Assembly (NCBI RefSeq): GCF_002902985.1
Contig: NZ_CP026171.1
Location: 186,001-250,000, forward strand
DNA length: 64,000 nucleotides
Source: Leclercia sp. LSNIH1
GTDB taxonomy: Bacteria; Pseudomonadota; Gammaproteobacteria; Enterobacterales; Enterobacteriaceae
Direction of reading: 5' to 3'
Shown: positions 51,759-62,559 of the stretch, one piece after another
How the letters are laid out: every line of letters starts with the position of its first letter
Numbering within the stretch: position 1 is the stretch's first letter
The notes under the pieces: generated by a model
The model's database searches: none
What the model was told of the DNA's origin: nothing
What the model saw: the letters and a program-made list of their open reading frames with translations, nothing else
Made by a program: the position numbers and the translations under genes

Positions 51759-52034
51759 ATGAAAAAACTGTTTGCCGCCCTCGCCCTCGCTGCCGTTGTT
51801 GCCCCCGTGTGGGCCGCCACCCAGACCGTCACGCTGTCCGTGCCTGGCATGACCTGCGCCTCTTGCCCGATCACTGTCAAGCACGCGCTTTCCAAGGTTG
51901 AGGGCGTGAGCAAGACCGACGTAAGTTTCGACAAGCGCCAGGCCGTCGTCACCTTCGACGATGCCAAGACCAACGTCCAGAAGTTGACCAAGGCGACCGA
52001 GGACGCGGGCTATCCGTCCAGCCTCAAACGCTGA
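51759..52034 (+). CDS. merP: MerP periplasmic mercury-binding protein
   Basis: The protein has 91 residues. A signal peptide ends at VWAA (about residue 19), and the mature heavy-metal-associated domain has GMTCASCPIT with two Hg ligands near residues 33 and 36. MerP captures periplasmic Hg(II) and passes it to MerT. It lies 15 bp after merT, in the standard order. Confidence 0.97.
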   Translation: MKKLFAALALAAVVAPVWAATQTVTLSVPGMTCASCPITVKHALSKVEGVSKTDVSFDKRQAVVTFDDAKTNVQKLTKATEDAGYPSSLKR

Positions 52035-52061
52035 TCCGTTAACCGAACTCGGGAGCGACAC

Positions 52062-54211
<2,150 letters not shown>

Positions 54212-54228
54212 GGAAAAGGAGGTGTTCA

Positions 54229-54594
54229 ATGAGCGCCTACACAGTGTCCCGGCTGGCCCTTGATGCCGGGGTGAGCGTGCATATCGTGCGCGACTACCTG
54301 CTGCGCGGATTGCTACGGCCGGTCGCGTACACCACGGGCGGCTACGGCTTGTTCGATGACACCGCGTTGCAACGGCTGCGCTTTGTACGGGCTGCCTTCG
54401 AAGCGGGTATCGGCCTGGACGCACTGGCGCGGCTGTGCCGGGCGCTGGATGCTGCGGACGGTGACGGTGCGTCTGCGCAGCTTGCCGTGTTGCGGCAACT
54501 CGTCGAGCGTCGGCGCGAGGCCCTGGCCAGCCTCGAAATGCAACTGGCCGCCATGCCAACCGAACCGGCACAGCACGCGGAGAGTCTGCCATGA
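54229..54594 (+). CDS. merD: MerD mercury operon co-regulator
   Basis: The protein has 121 residues from the ATG at 54229 (AAAGGAGG upstream). The N-terminus is a MerR-type helix-turn-helix ([20 protein letters not shown]). MerD competes with MerR at the operator to switch the operon off after mercury is gone. The merE start overlaps its stop by four bases (ATGA). Confidence 0.96.
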
Positions 54595-54827
54595 ACAGCC
54601 CAGAGCACTTGCCGTCTGAGACGCACAAACCGATCACCGGCTACTTGTGGGGCGCGCTGGCCGTGCTCACCTGTCCCTGCCATTTGCCGATTCTCGCCAT
54701 TGTGCTAGCCGGCACGACGGCCGGCGCGTTCATCGGGGAGCACTGGGGTATTGCAGCCCTCACGCTGACCGGCTTGTTTGTCCTGTCTGTGACGCGGCTG
54801 CTGCGGGCCTTCAAGGGAAGATCATGA
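54591..54827 (+). CDS. merE: MerE mercury transport protein
   Basis: The protein has 78 residues and two transmembrane helices; the cysteines in LTCPCHLP near residue 25 form the metal site. It is a broad mercury/methylmercury transporter in Tn21-type operons. It is translationally coupled to merD. Confidence 0.95.
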
Positions 54828-54880
54828 CCGCTTCCCAGCCAGCCGAGAGTGGGCAGCTTTGAGCTTCGCTACCAATCTGG
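54824..54880 (+). pseudogene. urf2 remnant, frameshifted
   Basis: The frame starts at the ATG overlapping the merE stop and ends after 12 codons ([12 protein letters not shown], then stop). If one T in the run CTTTGA is skipped, the reading continues as GQL-ELRYQ, which matches the start of the EAL-type urf2 product known from Tn21 relatives. A single-base insertion plus loss of the rest has destroyed the gene. Confidence 0.55.
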
Positions 54881-54892
54881 AGGAGTACCACC

Positions 54893-55105
54893 ATGAACGC
54901 AAACGCCCCGAACACTGCCAGTTGCACCACCTGCTGCGTATGCTGCAAAGAAATTCCGCTCGATGCCGCCTTCACCCCGGAAGGCGCGGAATACGTCGAA
55001 CATTTCTGCGGGCTGGATTGCTATGAACGCTTCCAGGCACGCGCCAAGGCCGCGACAGAATCTGACATTGCGCCTGTCCCTGGCGGTTCGCAGCCGTCAG
55101 ATTGA
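54893..55105 (+). CDS. DUF3330-family cysteine-rich protein
   Basis: The protein has 70 residues with a GGAGGAG ribosome site. It is cysteine-rich: [12 protein letters not shown] near residue 11 and [12 protein letters not shown] near residue 37, which probably form a zinc site of the TRASH/MYM kind. This small family is found just after mer operons in several transposons. Its role, perhaps metal sensing, is unknown. The integron end begins 32 bp later. Confidence 0.75.
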   Translation: MNANAPNTASCTTCCVCCKEIPLDAAFTPEGAEYVEHFCGLDCYERFQARAKAATESDIAPVPGGSQPSD

Positions 55106-55136
55106 GGCATACCCTAACTTGATGTCAGATGCCATG

Positions 55137-55288
55137 TGTCATTTTCAGAAGACGACTGCACCAGTTGATTGGGCGTAATGGCTGTTGTGCAGCCAGCTCC
55201 TGACAGTTCAATATCAGAAGTGATCTGCACCAATCTCGACTATGCTCAATACTCGTGTGCACCAAAGCGAGGTGAGCATGGCGACGGA
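55137..55288. repeat. Tn402 IRt end, 152-bp arm
   Basis: Begins TGTCATTTTCAGAAGACGAC, the Tn402 tni-end inverted repeat, and runs to the first four codons of tniA (ATG at 55278) before IS6100 cuts in. The outer 123 bp recur inverted at 56169-56291. The 152/123-bp arms around IS6100 define the right end of In4-type integrons. Confidence 0.93.
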
Positions 55289-56168
55289 GGCTCTGTTGCA
55301 AAGATTGGCGGCAGTCAGAGGTAGGCTGTCGCTCTGCGCCGATCAGGCGGCTGCTGCGAAATGGTGGTTGAGCATGCCCATGGCCTCCGTCAGCGCCGAG
55401 GGCCCAATGCCAAAAGCTCTCTCCACAAGGCGCACCTCGCCCCTGATGCCGGGCTGCAGGCACCAGGGGCGAGCCTGTCCTTTGCGCAGGGCTCGCATGA
55501 CTTCGAATCCCTTGATCGTGGCATAGGCCGTGGGGATCGATTTGAAACCGCGCACCGGCTTGATCAGTATCTTGAGCTTTCCGTGATCGGCCTCGATCAC
55601 GTTATTGAGATACTTCACCTGCCGGTGGGCCGTCTCCCGGTCCAGCTTTCCTTCGCGCTTCAATTCGGTGATCGCTGCACCATAGCTCGGCGCTTTGTCG
55701 GTATTGAGCGTGGCAGGCTTTTCCCAGTGCTTCAGGCCTCGCAGGGCCTTGCCCAGGAACCGCTTCGCTGCCTTGGCGCTGCGGGTCGGCGACAGGTAGA
55801 AATCGATCGTGTCGCCCCGCTTGTCGACTGCCCGGTACAGGTAGGTCCACTTGCCCCGCACCTTGACGTAGGTTTCATCCAGGCGCCAGCTCGGATCAAA
55901 GCCACGCCGCCAGAACCAGCGCAGCCGCTTCTCCATCTCCGGGGCGTAGCACTGGACCCAGCGATAGATCGTCGTATGGTCGACCGAAATGCCGCGTTCC
56001 GCCAGCATTTCCTCAAGGTCGCGATAGCTGATCGGATAGCGACAATACCAGCGCACCGCCCACAGGATCACATCACCCTGGAAATGGCGCCACTTGAAAT
56101 CCGTCATCGTTCCGTCCGTCCAATCTCCGCCAAGCATGCTCAAGCTTCACGATTTTTGCAACAGAGCC
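55289..56168 (-). mobile_element. IS6100: IS6100
   Basis: The element is 880 bp, bounded by GGCTCTGTTGCAAA and its complement, as in the IS6 family. Internal content is one transposase gene. No target duplication is visible because the element lies between inverted IRt arms, a rearrangement fixed in In4-type integrons. Confidence 0.96.
55343..56137 (-). CDS. tnpA: IS6100 transposase
   Basis: The protein has 264 residues (254 if the ATG at 56107 is used). It is an IS6-family DDE transposase: WRLDETYVKV near residue 87 (first Asp), TDKAPSY near residue 148 (second Asp), and NNVIEADHGKLK near residue 183 with the Glu. It acts by replicative cointegrate formation. A long frame on the opposite strand is only its shadow. 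Confidence 0.96.
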   Translation of the reverse strand: MLGGDWTDGTMTDFKWRHFQGDVILWAVRWYCRYPISYRDLEEMLAERGISVDHTTIYRWVQCYAPEMEKRLRWFWRRGFDPSWRLDETYVKVRGKWTYLYRAVDKRGDTIDFYLSPTRSAKAAKRFLGKALRGLKHWEKPATLNTDKAPSYGAAITELKREGKLDRETAHRQVKYLNNVIEADHGKLKILIKPVRGFKSIPTAYATIKGFEVMRALRKGQARPWCLQPGIRGEVRLVERAFGIGPSALTEAMGMLNHHFAAAA

Positions 56169-56291
56169 CACACGAGTATTGAGCATAGTCGAGATTGGTG
56201 CAGATCACTTCTGATATTGAACTGTCAGGAGCTGGCTGCACAACAGCCATTACGCCCAATCAACTGGTGCAGTCGTCTTCTGAAAATGACA
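56169..56291. repeat. Tn402 IRt end, inverted 123-bp arm
   Basis: Reverse complement of 55137-55259. It ends in the complement of the IRt tip (TGAAAATGACA). Confidence 0.93.
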
Positions 56292-56613
56292 TTTGGTATC
56301 TCTCATAAACGGATGTTTTTGAGAGAACTATCTTCGGCCTTCACACGCACGAAAGGCGGCGAAGCTCCGCCGTTAATCCGTCCGCCGGAGATCTCGCCCA
56401 GGCAGGCTGAAGGCCGAGCAAGCCTGACAGGCCCGAAAAGCCCGGCACGGGCGTCGGCGGCGATGACGGCGGCGGCATTATCCAGGGTTGATGATGGAAG
56501 TGGAGGATATCGACAACCTCTCGCGCAACCAAGACATCGCGGTCGGACTGCAAGTGATCTTGAAGCCACGGGCCCGTCCCACCCCGACATGGACCTCGAT
56601 GCCCGAACGGACG
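56292..56613. other. 3'-conserved-segment tail beyond orf5
   Basis: The 322-bp GC-rich remainder of the class 1 integron 3'-conserved segment lies between orf5 and the IRt arm. It corresponds to the region that carries orf6 in longer copies. I see no frame with good coding support, so it is left unassigned. Confidence 0.5.
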
Positions 56614-57114
56614 TTAGATTTCGAGTTCTAGGCGTTCTGCGATGAAGGTTGGATCCCAGCCGGGATTGAAAGTGTCGACGTGGGTGAATCCGAGCCGCTC
56701 GTATAGGCCACGCAGGTTCGGGTGGCAGTCGAGCCGCAGCTTGGCGCACCCCTGCGTTCGCGCGGCATGGCGGCAAGCCTCGATCAGCGCGGAGCTGACA
56801 CCCCGGCCCGCATGTGTCCGTCGCACCGCGAGCTTGTGCAGATATGCGGCCTCCCCCTTGAGGGCGTCGGGCCAGAACTCGGGATCCTCGGCCGACAAGG
56901 TGCAACAGCCGACGATGCCGTCGCTGCAACTCGCGACTAGGAGCTCGGATCTCAGGACGAAGGTCTCCGCGAATGTCCGGTCGATCCGCGCGACGTCCCA
57001 GGCGGGCGTTCCCTTGGCGGACATCCACGCCGCAGCGTCGTGCATCAGCCGCACAACCTCGTCGATATCACCCGAGCAGGCGACCCGAACGTTCGGAGGC
57101 TCCTCGCTGTCCAT
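56614..57114 (-). CDS. orf5 of 3'-CS, GNAT acetyltransferase
   Basis: The protein has 166 residues and is a GNAT-fold acetyltransferase. The acetyl-CoA loop is in HAGRGVSSALIEACR near residue 112, with GLYERLGFTHVD near the C-terminus. It is the conserved orf5 found after sul1 in class 1 integrons; its substrate is unknown. It is transcribed with sul1 from the integron promoters. Confidence 0.92.
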   Translation of the reverse strand: MDSEEPPNVRVACSGDIDEVVRLMHDAAAWMSAKGTPAWDVARIDRTFAETFVLRSELLVASCSDGIVGCCTLSAEDPEFWPDALKGEAAYLHKLAVRRTHAGRGVSSALIEACRHAARTQGCAKLRLDCHPNLRGLYERLGFTHVDTFNPGWDPTFIAERLELEI

Positions 57115-57241
57115 TCGCTCCCCTGGCGCGGTATGAACCGCCGCCTCATAGTGCAGTTTGATCCTGACGAGCCCAGCATGTCTGCGCCCACCTTCGCGGA
57201 ACCTGACCAGGGTCCGCTAGCGGGCGGCCGGAAGGTGAATG

Positions 57242-58081
57242 CTAGGCATGATCTAACCCTCGGTCTCTGGCGTCGCGACTGCGAAATTTCGCGAGGGTTT
57301 CCGAGAAGGTGATTGCGCTTCGCAGATCTCCAGGCGCGTGGGTGCGGACGTAGTCAGCGCCATTGCCGATCGCGTGAAGTTCCGCCGCAAGGCTCGCTGG
57401 ACCCAGATCCTTTACAGGAAGGCCAACGGTGGCGCCCAAGAAGGATTTCCGCGACACCGAGACCAATAGCGGAAGCCCCAACGCCGACTTCAGCTTTTGA
57501 AGGTTCGACAGCACGTGCAGCGATGTTTCCGGTGCGGGGCTCAAGAAAAATCCCATCCCCGGATCGAGGATGAGCCGGTCGGCAGCGACCCCGCTCCGTC
57601 GCAAGGCGGAAACCCGCGCCTCGAAGAACCGCACAATCTCGTCGAGCGCGTCTTCGGGTCGAAGGTGACCGGTGCGGGTGGCGATGCCATCCCGCTGCGC
57701 TGAGTGCATAACCACCAGCCTGCAGTCCGCCTCAGCAATATCGGGATAGAGCGCAGGGTCAGGAAATCCTTGGATATCGTTCAGGTAGCCCACGCCGCGC
57801 TTGAGCGCATAGCGCTGGGTTTCCGGTTGGAAGCTGTCGATTGAAACACGGTGCATCTGATCGGACAGGGCGTCTAAGAGCGGCGCAATACGTCTGATCT
57901 CATCGGCCGGCGATACAGGCCTCGCGTCCGGATGGCTGGCGGCCGGTCCGACATCCACGACGTCTGATCCGACTCGCAGCATTTCGATCGCCGCGGTGAC
58001 AGCGCCGGCGGGGTCTAGCCGCCGGCTCTCATCGAAGAAGGAGTCCTCGGTGAGATTCAGAATGCCGAACACCGTCACCAT
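57242..58081 (-). CDS. sul1: Sul1 sulfonamide-resistant dihydropteroate synthase (copy 2)
   Basis: The protein has 279 residues from the ATG at 58081; the open frame beyond it belongs to qacEdelta1. The DHPS motifs are [15 protein letters not shown] at the start, [11 protein letters not shown], and [11 protein letters not shown] in the middle. It replaces the host enzyme in folate synthesis and does not bind sulfonamides. The sequence appears identical to the copy at 61216. Confidence 0.97.
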   Translation of the reverse strand: MVTVFGILNLTEDSFFDESRRLDPAGAVTAAIEMLRVGSDVVDVGPAASHPDARPVSPADEIRRIAPLLDALSDQMHRVSIDSFQPETQRYALKRGVGYLNDIQGFPDPALYPDIAEADCRLVVMHSAQRDGIATRTGHLRPEDALDEIVRFFEARVSALRRSGVAADRLILDPGMGFFLSPAPETSLHVLSNLQKLKSALGLPLLVSVSRKSFLGATVGLPVKDLGPASLAAELHAIGNGADYVRTHAPGDLRSAITFSETLAKFRSRDARDRGLDHA

Positions 58082-58280
58082 GGCGTCGGCCTCCGCAGCG
58101 ACTTCCACGATGGGGATCGGGCGAGCAAAAAGGCAGCAATTATGAGCCCCATACCTACAAAGCCCCACGCATCAAGCTTTTGCCCATGAAGCAACCAGGC
58201 AATGGCTGTAATTATGACGACGCCGAGTCCCGACCAGACTGCATAAGCAACACCGACAGGGATGGATTTCAGAACCAGAG
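58075..58280 (-). pseudogene. Partial qacEdelta1
   Basis: The 3' part of qacEdelta1, from codon 48 or so ([14 protein letters not shown] onward) to the stop. The 5' part and start are missing because the sequence joins qnrA1 at 58280/58281. It is non-functional alone. Confidence 0.92.
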
Positions 58281-58937
58281 CTAATCCGGCAGCACTATTA
58301 CTCCCAAGGGTTCCAGCAGTTGCTCCTGTTGCCAGGCACAGATCTTGACTCCTTCGAGGTTGACCCGTCTGGGGTCGAGCCCATCCAGATCGGCAAAGGT
58401 TAGGTCACAGCCCCGCAGATTGACCTGTTGCCAACAGTCGCGGGAGAAGGTGCCGCGGCTGAGATCTGAGCCCATCAAGGAAGCGCCGCTGAGATTGGCA
58501 TTGCTCCAGTTGTTTTCAAACAGCTCGCATTTTTCCAGGCATTGGCCACTCAAGTTGGTATAGGCCAGGTTGCAACCTGAGATATAAGCCGAGCAGAAGT
58601 ACATCTTATGGCTGACTTGATTGTAGAAGCGGGCCCGGGAAAAGTTGGCGCCCTTGAGATCGCACTCCCTGAACTCTATGCCAAAGCAGTTGGCACCGCT
58701 GAAGTTGGCCAAAGACAGACGGCAGGCCTTGAAACTGGCATCGCGCAGATCGGCATAGCTGAAGTGACACCCTTCAACGGCGCCGCTTTCAATGAAACTG
58801 CAATCCTCGAAACTGGCATCCTGCAGCTGACAGTGGCTGAAGTCACACTGATAAAAGCGGCAGCGGCGAAAACGGCTGTCACTCAAATCCTGGCGTGAGA
58901 AATCCTCTTGCTGAAAAACTTTATCAATAATATCCAT
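58281..58937 (-). CDS. qnrA1: QnrA1 pentapeptide-repeat quinolone protection protein
   Basis: The protein has 218 residues made of pentapeptide repeats (A-[DN]-L-x-x and related: [33 protein letters not shown]), which fold into a right-handed beta-helix that mimics DNA and shields gyrase and topoisomerase IV. The length and sequence agree with QnrA1 as I recall it; other QnrA alleles differ by few residues. The stop codon lies exactly at the junction with the 3'-CS repeat. Expression probably uses ISCR1-borne promoters upstream. The stretch 58938-59037 to its right is noncoding. Confidence 0.95.
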   Translation of the reverse strand: MDIIDKVFQQEDFSRQDLSDSRFRRCRFYQCDFSHCQLQDASFEDCSFIESGAVEGCHFSYADLRDASFKACRLSLANFSGANCFGIEFRECDLKGANFSRARFYNQVSHKMYFCSAYISGCNLAYTNLSGQCLEKCELFENNWSNANLSGASLMGSDLSRGTFSRDCWQQVNLRGCDLTFADLDGLDPRRVNLEGVKICAWQQEQLLEPLGVIVLPD

Positions 58938-59037
58938 ACGGCTTCCTTTAATCAGGGAGGGTGCTAACTCTTTCGGCGAGCTTTGCCTAGGCAGGCAAAC
59001 ATGGGGTTGGTTCGCGCCTTCCCAACAACCTTTGCAG

Positions 59038-59057
59038 GGGTATAGGAAGTATAAACC
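59038..59057. other. ISCR1 oriIS
   Basis: GGGTATAGGAAGTATAAACC; its complement GGTTTATACTTCCTATACCC is the conserved origin end of ISCR1, adjacent to qnrA1. Confidence 0.8.
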
Positions 59058-59269
59058 ACCTTTTTGCTCCTCATCCGAAGTATCTTACCTGAAATTCCCT
59101 CACTCGTTTACCGCTCAAGCCCCAATTTTAACTGCCGGTCCAGCCTAAACCGCTCTAATAAGGTTCGATTTGGCGGTAAAATCTCTAGCCTGATAGCTCG
59201 AGAGATACAAACTGCCCCACCGCCCCGTTTAAAAGTTGGCAGTGTTGAGCAGTGTTGGATTTGGGGTCG

Positions 59270-60811
59270 TCAGTCAAAGAGACGACTCTGTGATGGATCG
59301 AACAGGCTGGGAGTCAGTGGCGGCGCTCGTTCTGGTGGCAGCTCACGCTGCTTGGCGGCATTCGCCTTGGCTGTTTTCTGTTTCAGATGCTTGAGAATCT
59401 GCTCAATGACCTTCGGATCTTCGATGCTGGCAATCACTTTGACGTGACCGCCGCAGTGTTCGCAGACTTCAATATCAATATTGAAGACTCGCTTGAGGCG
59501 TTGCATCCAGGTCATGGCGCGGTGGCGCTCTGCAGGACTCTTGTCACGCCAGTTAGTATCGAGACCTTCCGATTTGTCGGGCTTCTTGCCCCGCTTGGCG
59601 GGTGTTACTTGAACTCGGTGTTTGCTGTTCGGTGCAAAGACGCCGTGGAAGCGTGTGAGGTTGACTCGCGGCTTAGGTACCAACGCAGCGAGTTTGGCGA
59701 TGAAGTCCAGCGGCTCGAAGATCACATGGGTGGTGCCATTGCGGTACGGAGTTTTGAGCTCGTAACGCACCTGCCCATTGGCGGTTAATGCCAGACGTTT
59801 TTCTGAAACCGCTGGCCGACTAATGTAGCGACACAAGCGCTCAAGCTTATCCCGCTGATGCGCTTCGGCCATCACACCGGCGTGTAGCGAGAAACCAGCA
59901 TGGTTGGCTACTCGACTGCTTGAGTCGGCTTTATCCTCACGCCCTGGCAAGGTTTGCAGGGTGAAGACTTTGCGCCCTTGCTGGGGGCCGACGGCAATGC
60001 GATACGTAACCGAAGCACCATGTAATTGAGTCAGCGTATCGTCTTCGCCCTCTTCCAGTGTCAACCACGTATTCTCGGCATCACGCTCCAAAATCCCACG
60101 CTTTTCCATGCAGCGAGCGATGCGATGGCTGAGGGTGTGAGCGAGCGTATTCAGCTCATCGTAAGTGGGTGCCTTGACACGATGGAAGCGTTGCTTGCCA
60201 TAGTCATCTTCGGCATAGACACCATCGAGAAACAGCATGTGGTAGTGGACATTGAGATTTAGCGCGGAGCCAAAGCGTTGGATAAGAGTCACTGAGCCAG
60301 TTTGTGCAGAGGCTTTGGTGTAACCGGCTTTTTTGATCAGATGAGTTGAGAGTGTACGATAGACGATACTCAAGACCTGGCCCATCAGCTGGGGATGGCG
60401 AGCCAGCAAAAAGCGTAGCTGGAAAGGAAAGCTGAGCACCCACTGGCGAATGGGCTCCTTGGGGAAGACTTCGTCTATCAGCAGCGCCGCACTCTCGGCC
60501 ATCCGGCGGGCACCGCAGCTAGGGCAAAAGCCGCGTCGTTTACAGCTGAAGGCGACCAGACGCTCGTGATGACAATCCTCGCAGCGAACCCGCATGAAAC
60601 CATACTCCAGACGGCCACATTGGAGGAGGTCGTTGAATTCTTGTTGGATGTAGCGAGGCAGGTGTTGACCTTGGGCTTCGAGTGAGGCTTTGAAGGCTGG
60701 GTAGTGCTGCTCAACCAGCTGGTAGAGCAGCGTCTGGTCGGGTTGGTGGCGTTCGTAACCGTTTGTTTGAGTGGGCGATTGACTCGCCGTGGCGTTCCTT
60801 GCCAGCGACAT
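59270..60811 (-). CDS. ISCR1 transposase (orf513)
   Basis: The protein has 513 residues. The N-terminal zinc finger has CEDC, then CKRRGFCPSCGARR near residue 90. The rolling-circle HUH motif is in NVHYHMLFLDG near residue 180, and a C-terminal zinc site in EVCEHCGGHVK is near residue 450. The catalytic Tyr of the IS91-like class lies in the mid-C-terminal part. Length and sequence match orf513. It is read leftward, toward qnrA1. Confidence 0.96.
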   Translation of the reverse strand: MSLARNATASQSPTQTNGYERHQPDQTLLYQLVEQHYPAFKASLEAQGQHLPRYIQQEFNDLLQCGRLEYGFMRVRCEDCHHERLVAFSCKRRGFCPSCGARRMAESAALLIDEVFPKEPIRQWVLSFPFQLRFLLARHPQLMGQVLSIVYRTLSTHLIKKAGYTKASAQTGSVTLIQRFGSALNLNVHYHMLFLDGVYAEDDYGKQRFHRVKAPTYDELNTLAHTLSHRIARCMEKRGILERDAENTWLTLEEGEDDTLTQLHGASVTYRIAVGPQQGRKVFTLQTLPGREDKADSSSRVANHAGFSLHAGVMAEAHQRDKLERLCRYISRPAVSEKRLALTANGQVRYELKTPYRNGTTHVIFEPLDFIAKLAALVPKPRVNLTRFHGVFAPNSKHRVQVTPAKRGKKPDKSEGLDTNWRDKSPAERHRAMTWMQRLKRVFNIDIEVCEHCGGHVKVIASIEDPKVIEQILKHLKQKTAKANAAKQRELPPERAPPLTPSLFDPSQSRLFD

Positions 60812-60997
60812 GGGTATCCTCCGCTGATACTGTGGTTATGTACAGTATCAGCGGCTTGCGTTCAGACGTCCAGTCTGGCCCTAGACATCGCTAAATGCTT
60901 AACCCGCAATAGCCCTCACGAGTTGTTATCAGCCACTACCGGTTGAGCGAGAAGGTTTTGGGTTCAGGGTGCTATTGCTCCACCAATCACAATACTG

Positions 60998-61030
60998 AAG
61001 CCCCAACTGTTATCAGTTGGGGCTTTTTCT
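60998..61030 (+). terminator. Strong hairpin with T-tail inside ISCR1
   Basis: The stem arms AAGCCCCAACTG and CAGTTGGGGCTT (12 bp) surround a 4-base loop and are followed by TTT on the plus strand. It lies upstream of orf513 and would stop rightward transcription. The symmetric sequence also resembles a terminator on the minus strand, though without as good a T-run. Confidence 0.6.
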
Positions 61031-61191
61031 TGTCTGTTTGCGGCGGTTGCGTTTTATCGGTAGTCGTCGAGCTCTGCACCATCCCACATAAGAGCTTAAC
61101 GGTGCGATCTTCAACGCCATCACACAAAACTTTCTTTTTCACGCACAGTCAACTTATTGGATGTTTTATTAACAACCCAAAAGGAGATATT

Positions 61192-62254
61192 TAGCGGGCG
61201 GCCGGAAGGTGAATGCTAGGCATGATCTAACCCTCGGTCTCTGGCGTCGCGACTGCGAAATTTCGCGAGGGTTTCCGAGAAGGTGATTGCGCTTCGCAGA
61301 TCTCCAGGCGCGTGGGTGCGGACGTAGTCAGCGCCATTGCCGATCGCGTGAAGTTCCGCCGCAAGGCTCGCTGGACCCAGATCCTTTACAGGAAGGCCAA
61401 CGGTGGCGCCCAAGAAGGATTTCCGCGACACCGAGACCAATAGCGGAAGCCCCAACGCCGACTTCAGCTTTTGAAGGTTCGACAGCACGTGCAGCGATGT
61501 TTCCGGTGCGGGGCTCAAGAAAAATCCCATCCCCGGATCGAGGATGAGCCGGTCGGCAGCGACCCCGCTCCGTCGCAAGGCGGAAACCCGCGCCTCGAAG
61601 AACCGCACAATCTCGTCGAGCGCGTCTTCGGGTCGAAGGTGACCGGTGCGGGTGGCGATGCCATCCCGCTGCGCTGAGTGCATAACCACCAGCCTGCAGT
61701 CCGCCTCAGCAATATCGGGATAGAGCGCAGGGTCAGGAAATCCTTGGATATCGTTCAGGTAGCCCACGCCGCGCTTGAGCGCATAGCGCTGGGTTTCCGG
61801 TTGGAAGCTGTCGATTGAAACACGGTGCATCTGATCGGACAGGGCGTCTAAGAGCGGCGCAATACGTCTGATCTCATCGGCCGGCGATACAGGCCTCGCG
61901 TCCGGATGGCTGGCGGCCGGTCCGACATCCACGACGTCTGATCCGACTCGCAGCATTTCGATCGCCGCGGTGACAGCGCCGGCGGGGTCTAGCCGCCGGC
62001 TCTCATCGAAGAAGGAGTCCTCGGTGAGATTCAGAATGCCGAACACCGTCACCATGGCGTCGGCCTCCGCAGCGACTTCCACGATGGGGATCGGGCGAGC
62101 AAAAAGGCAGCAATTATGAGCCCCATACCTACAAAGCCCCACGCATCAAGCTTTTGCCCATGAAGCAACCAGGCAATGGCTGTAATTATGACGACGCCGA
62201 GTCCCGACCAGACTGCATAAGCAACACCGACAGGGATGGATTTCAGAACCAGAG
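61192..62254 (-). repeat. Direct repeat of 3'-CS (copy 1)
   Basis: 1063 bp matching 57218-58280. It contains the full sul1 and the end of the intact qacEdelta1. Confidence 0.95.
61216..62055 (-). CDS. sul1: Sul1 dihydropteroate synthase (copy 1)
   Basis: The protein has 279 residues and appears identical to the copy at 57242. It overlaps the end of qacEdelta1 by seven bases, the normal arrangement. The 3'-CS is cut 24 bp after its stop by ISCR1, so orf5 is absent on this side. Confidence 0.97.
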   Translation of the reverse strand: MVTVFGILNLTEDSFFDESRRLDPAGAVTAAIEMLRVGSDVVDVGPAASHPDARPVSPADEIRRIAPLLDALSDQMHRVSIDSFQPETQRYALKRGVGYLNDIQGFPDPALYPDIAEADCRLVVMHSAQRDGIATRTGHLRPEDALDEIVRFFEARVSALRRSGVAADRLILDPGMGFFLSPAPETSLHVLSNLQKLKSALGLPLLVSVSRKSFLGATVGLPVKDLGPASLAAELHAIGNGADYVRTHAPGDLRSAITFSETLAKFRSRDARDRGLDHA

Positions 62255-62396
62255 AAAGAAAATAAAATGCGATGCCATAACCGATTATGACAACGGCGGA
62301 AGGGGCAAGCTTAGTAAAGCCCTCGCTAGATTTTAATGCGGATGTTGCGATTACTTCGCCAACTATTGCGATAACAAGAAAAAGCCAGCCTTTCAT
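62049..62396 (-). CDS. qacEdelta1: QacEdelta1 efflux protein, truncated SMR
   Basis: The protein has 115 residues. The first three transmembrane helices follow the SMR pattern ([18 protein letters not shown] with the key membrane Glu, then a GVAYAVWSG motif). The normal fourth helix is replaced by a foreign tail after FLLARSPS. It gives at most weak resistance to quaternary ammonium compounds. Its start has a GGGAGATAT ribosome site; the copy at 58075-58280 is only the 3' end. Confidence 0.96.
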   Translation of the reverse strand: MKGWLFLVIAIVGEVIATSALKSSEGFTKLAPSAVVIIGYGIAFYFLSLVLKSIPVGVAYAVWSGLGVVIITAIAWLLHGQKLDAWGFVGMGLIIAAFLLARSPSWKSLRRPTPW

Positions 62397-62498
62397 GATA
62401 TATCTCCCAATTTGTGTAGGGCTTATTATGCACGCTTAAAAATAATAAAAGCAGACTTGACCTGATAGTTTGGCTGTGAGCAATTATGTGCTTAGTGC

Positions 62499-62558
62499 AT
62501 CTAACGCTTGAGTTAAGCCGCGCCGCGAAGCGGCGTCGGCTTGAACGAATTGTTAGAC
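62499..62558 (-). other. attC of the aadA1 cassette
   Basis: 60-bp recombination site: GTCTAAC core at one end and GTTAGAT at the other, with the central hairpin GCCGACGCCGCTTCGCGGC. The 3'-CS begins at the GTTAGATGC core. Confidence 0.92.
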
Positions 62559-62559
62559 A

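Larger units (their letters stand above)
57218..58280 (-). repeat. Direct repeat of 3'-CS (copy 2: sul1 and partial qacEdelta1)
   Basis: 1063 bp, apparently identical to 61192-62254. The repeat starts TAGCGGGCGGCC and ends AGAACCAGAG, directly against the qnrA1 stop codon. The two copies bracket ISCR1 and qnrA1 and can recombine to delete or amplify them. Confidence 0.95.
59038..61191 (-). mobile_element. ISCR1: ISCR1
   Basis: The element is 2154 bp, from the oriIS-type end at 59038 to the junction with the 3'-CS at 61191/61192. ISCR1 elements use IS91-like rolling-circle transposition and pick up neighbouring genes, here qnrA1. It has no terminal inverted repeats and no target duplication. 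The transposase gene and a terminator-like hairpin are inside. Confidence 0.95.

Noticed and set aside
55361..56182. Long rightward frame opposite the IS6100 transposase
   Set aside because: It mirrors a recognised transposase on the other strand in GC-rich DNA, has no ribosome site and no family features.
56303..57028. 241-codon leftward frame overlapping orf5
   Set aside because: It is a frame shadow of the GNAT gene orf5 in GC-rich DNA. The part beyond orf5 has no recognisable product.
58169..58280. Extended sul1 N-terminus
   Set aside because: The open frame upstream of the sul1 ATG is the overlapping end of qacEdelta1; Sul1 is 279 residues.
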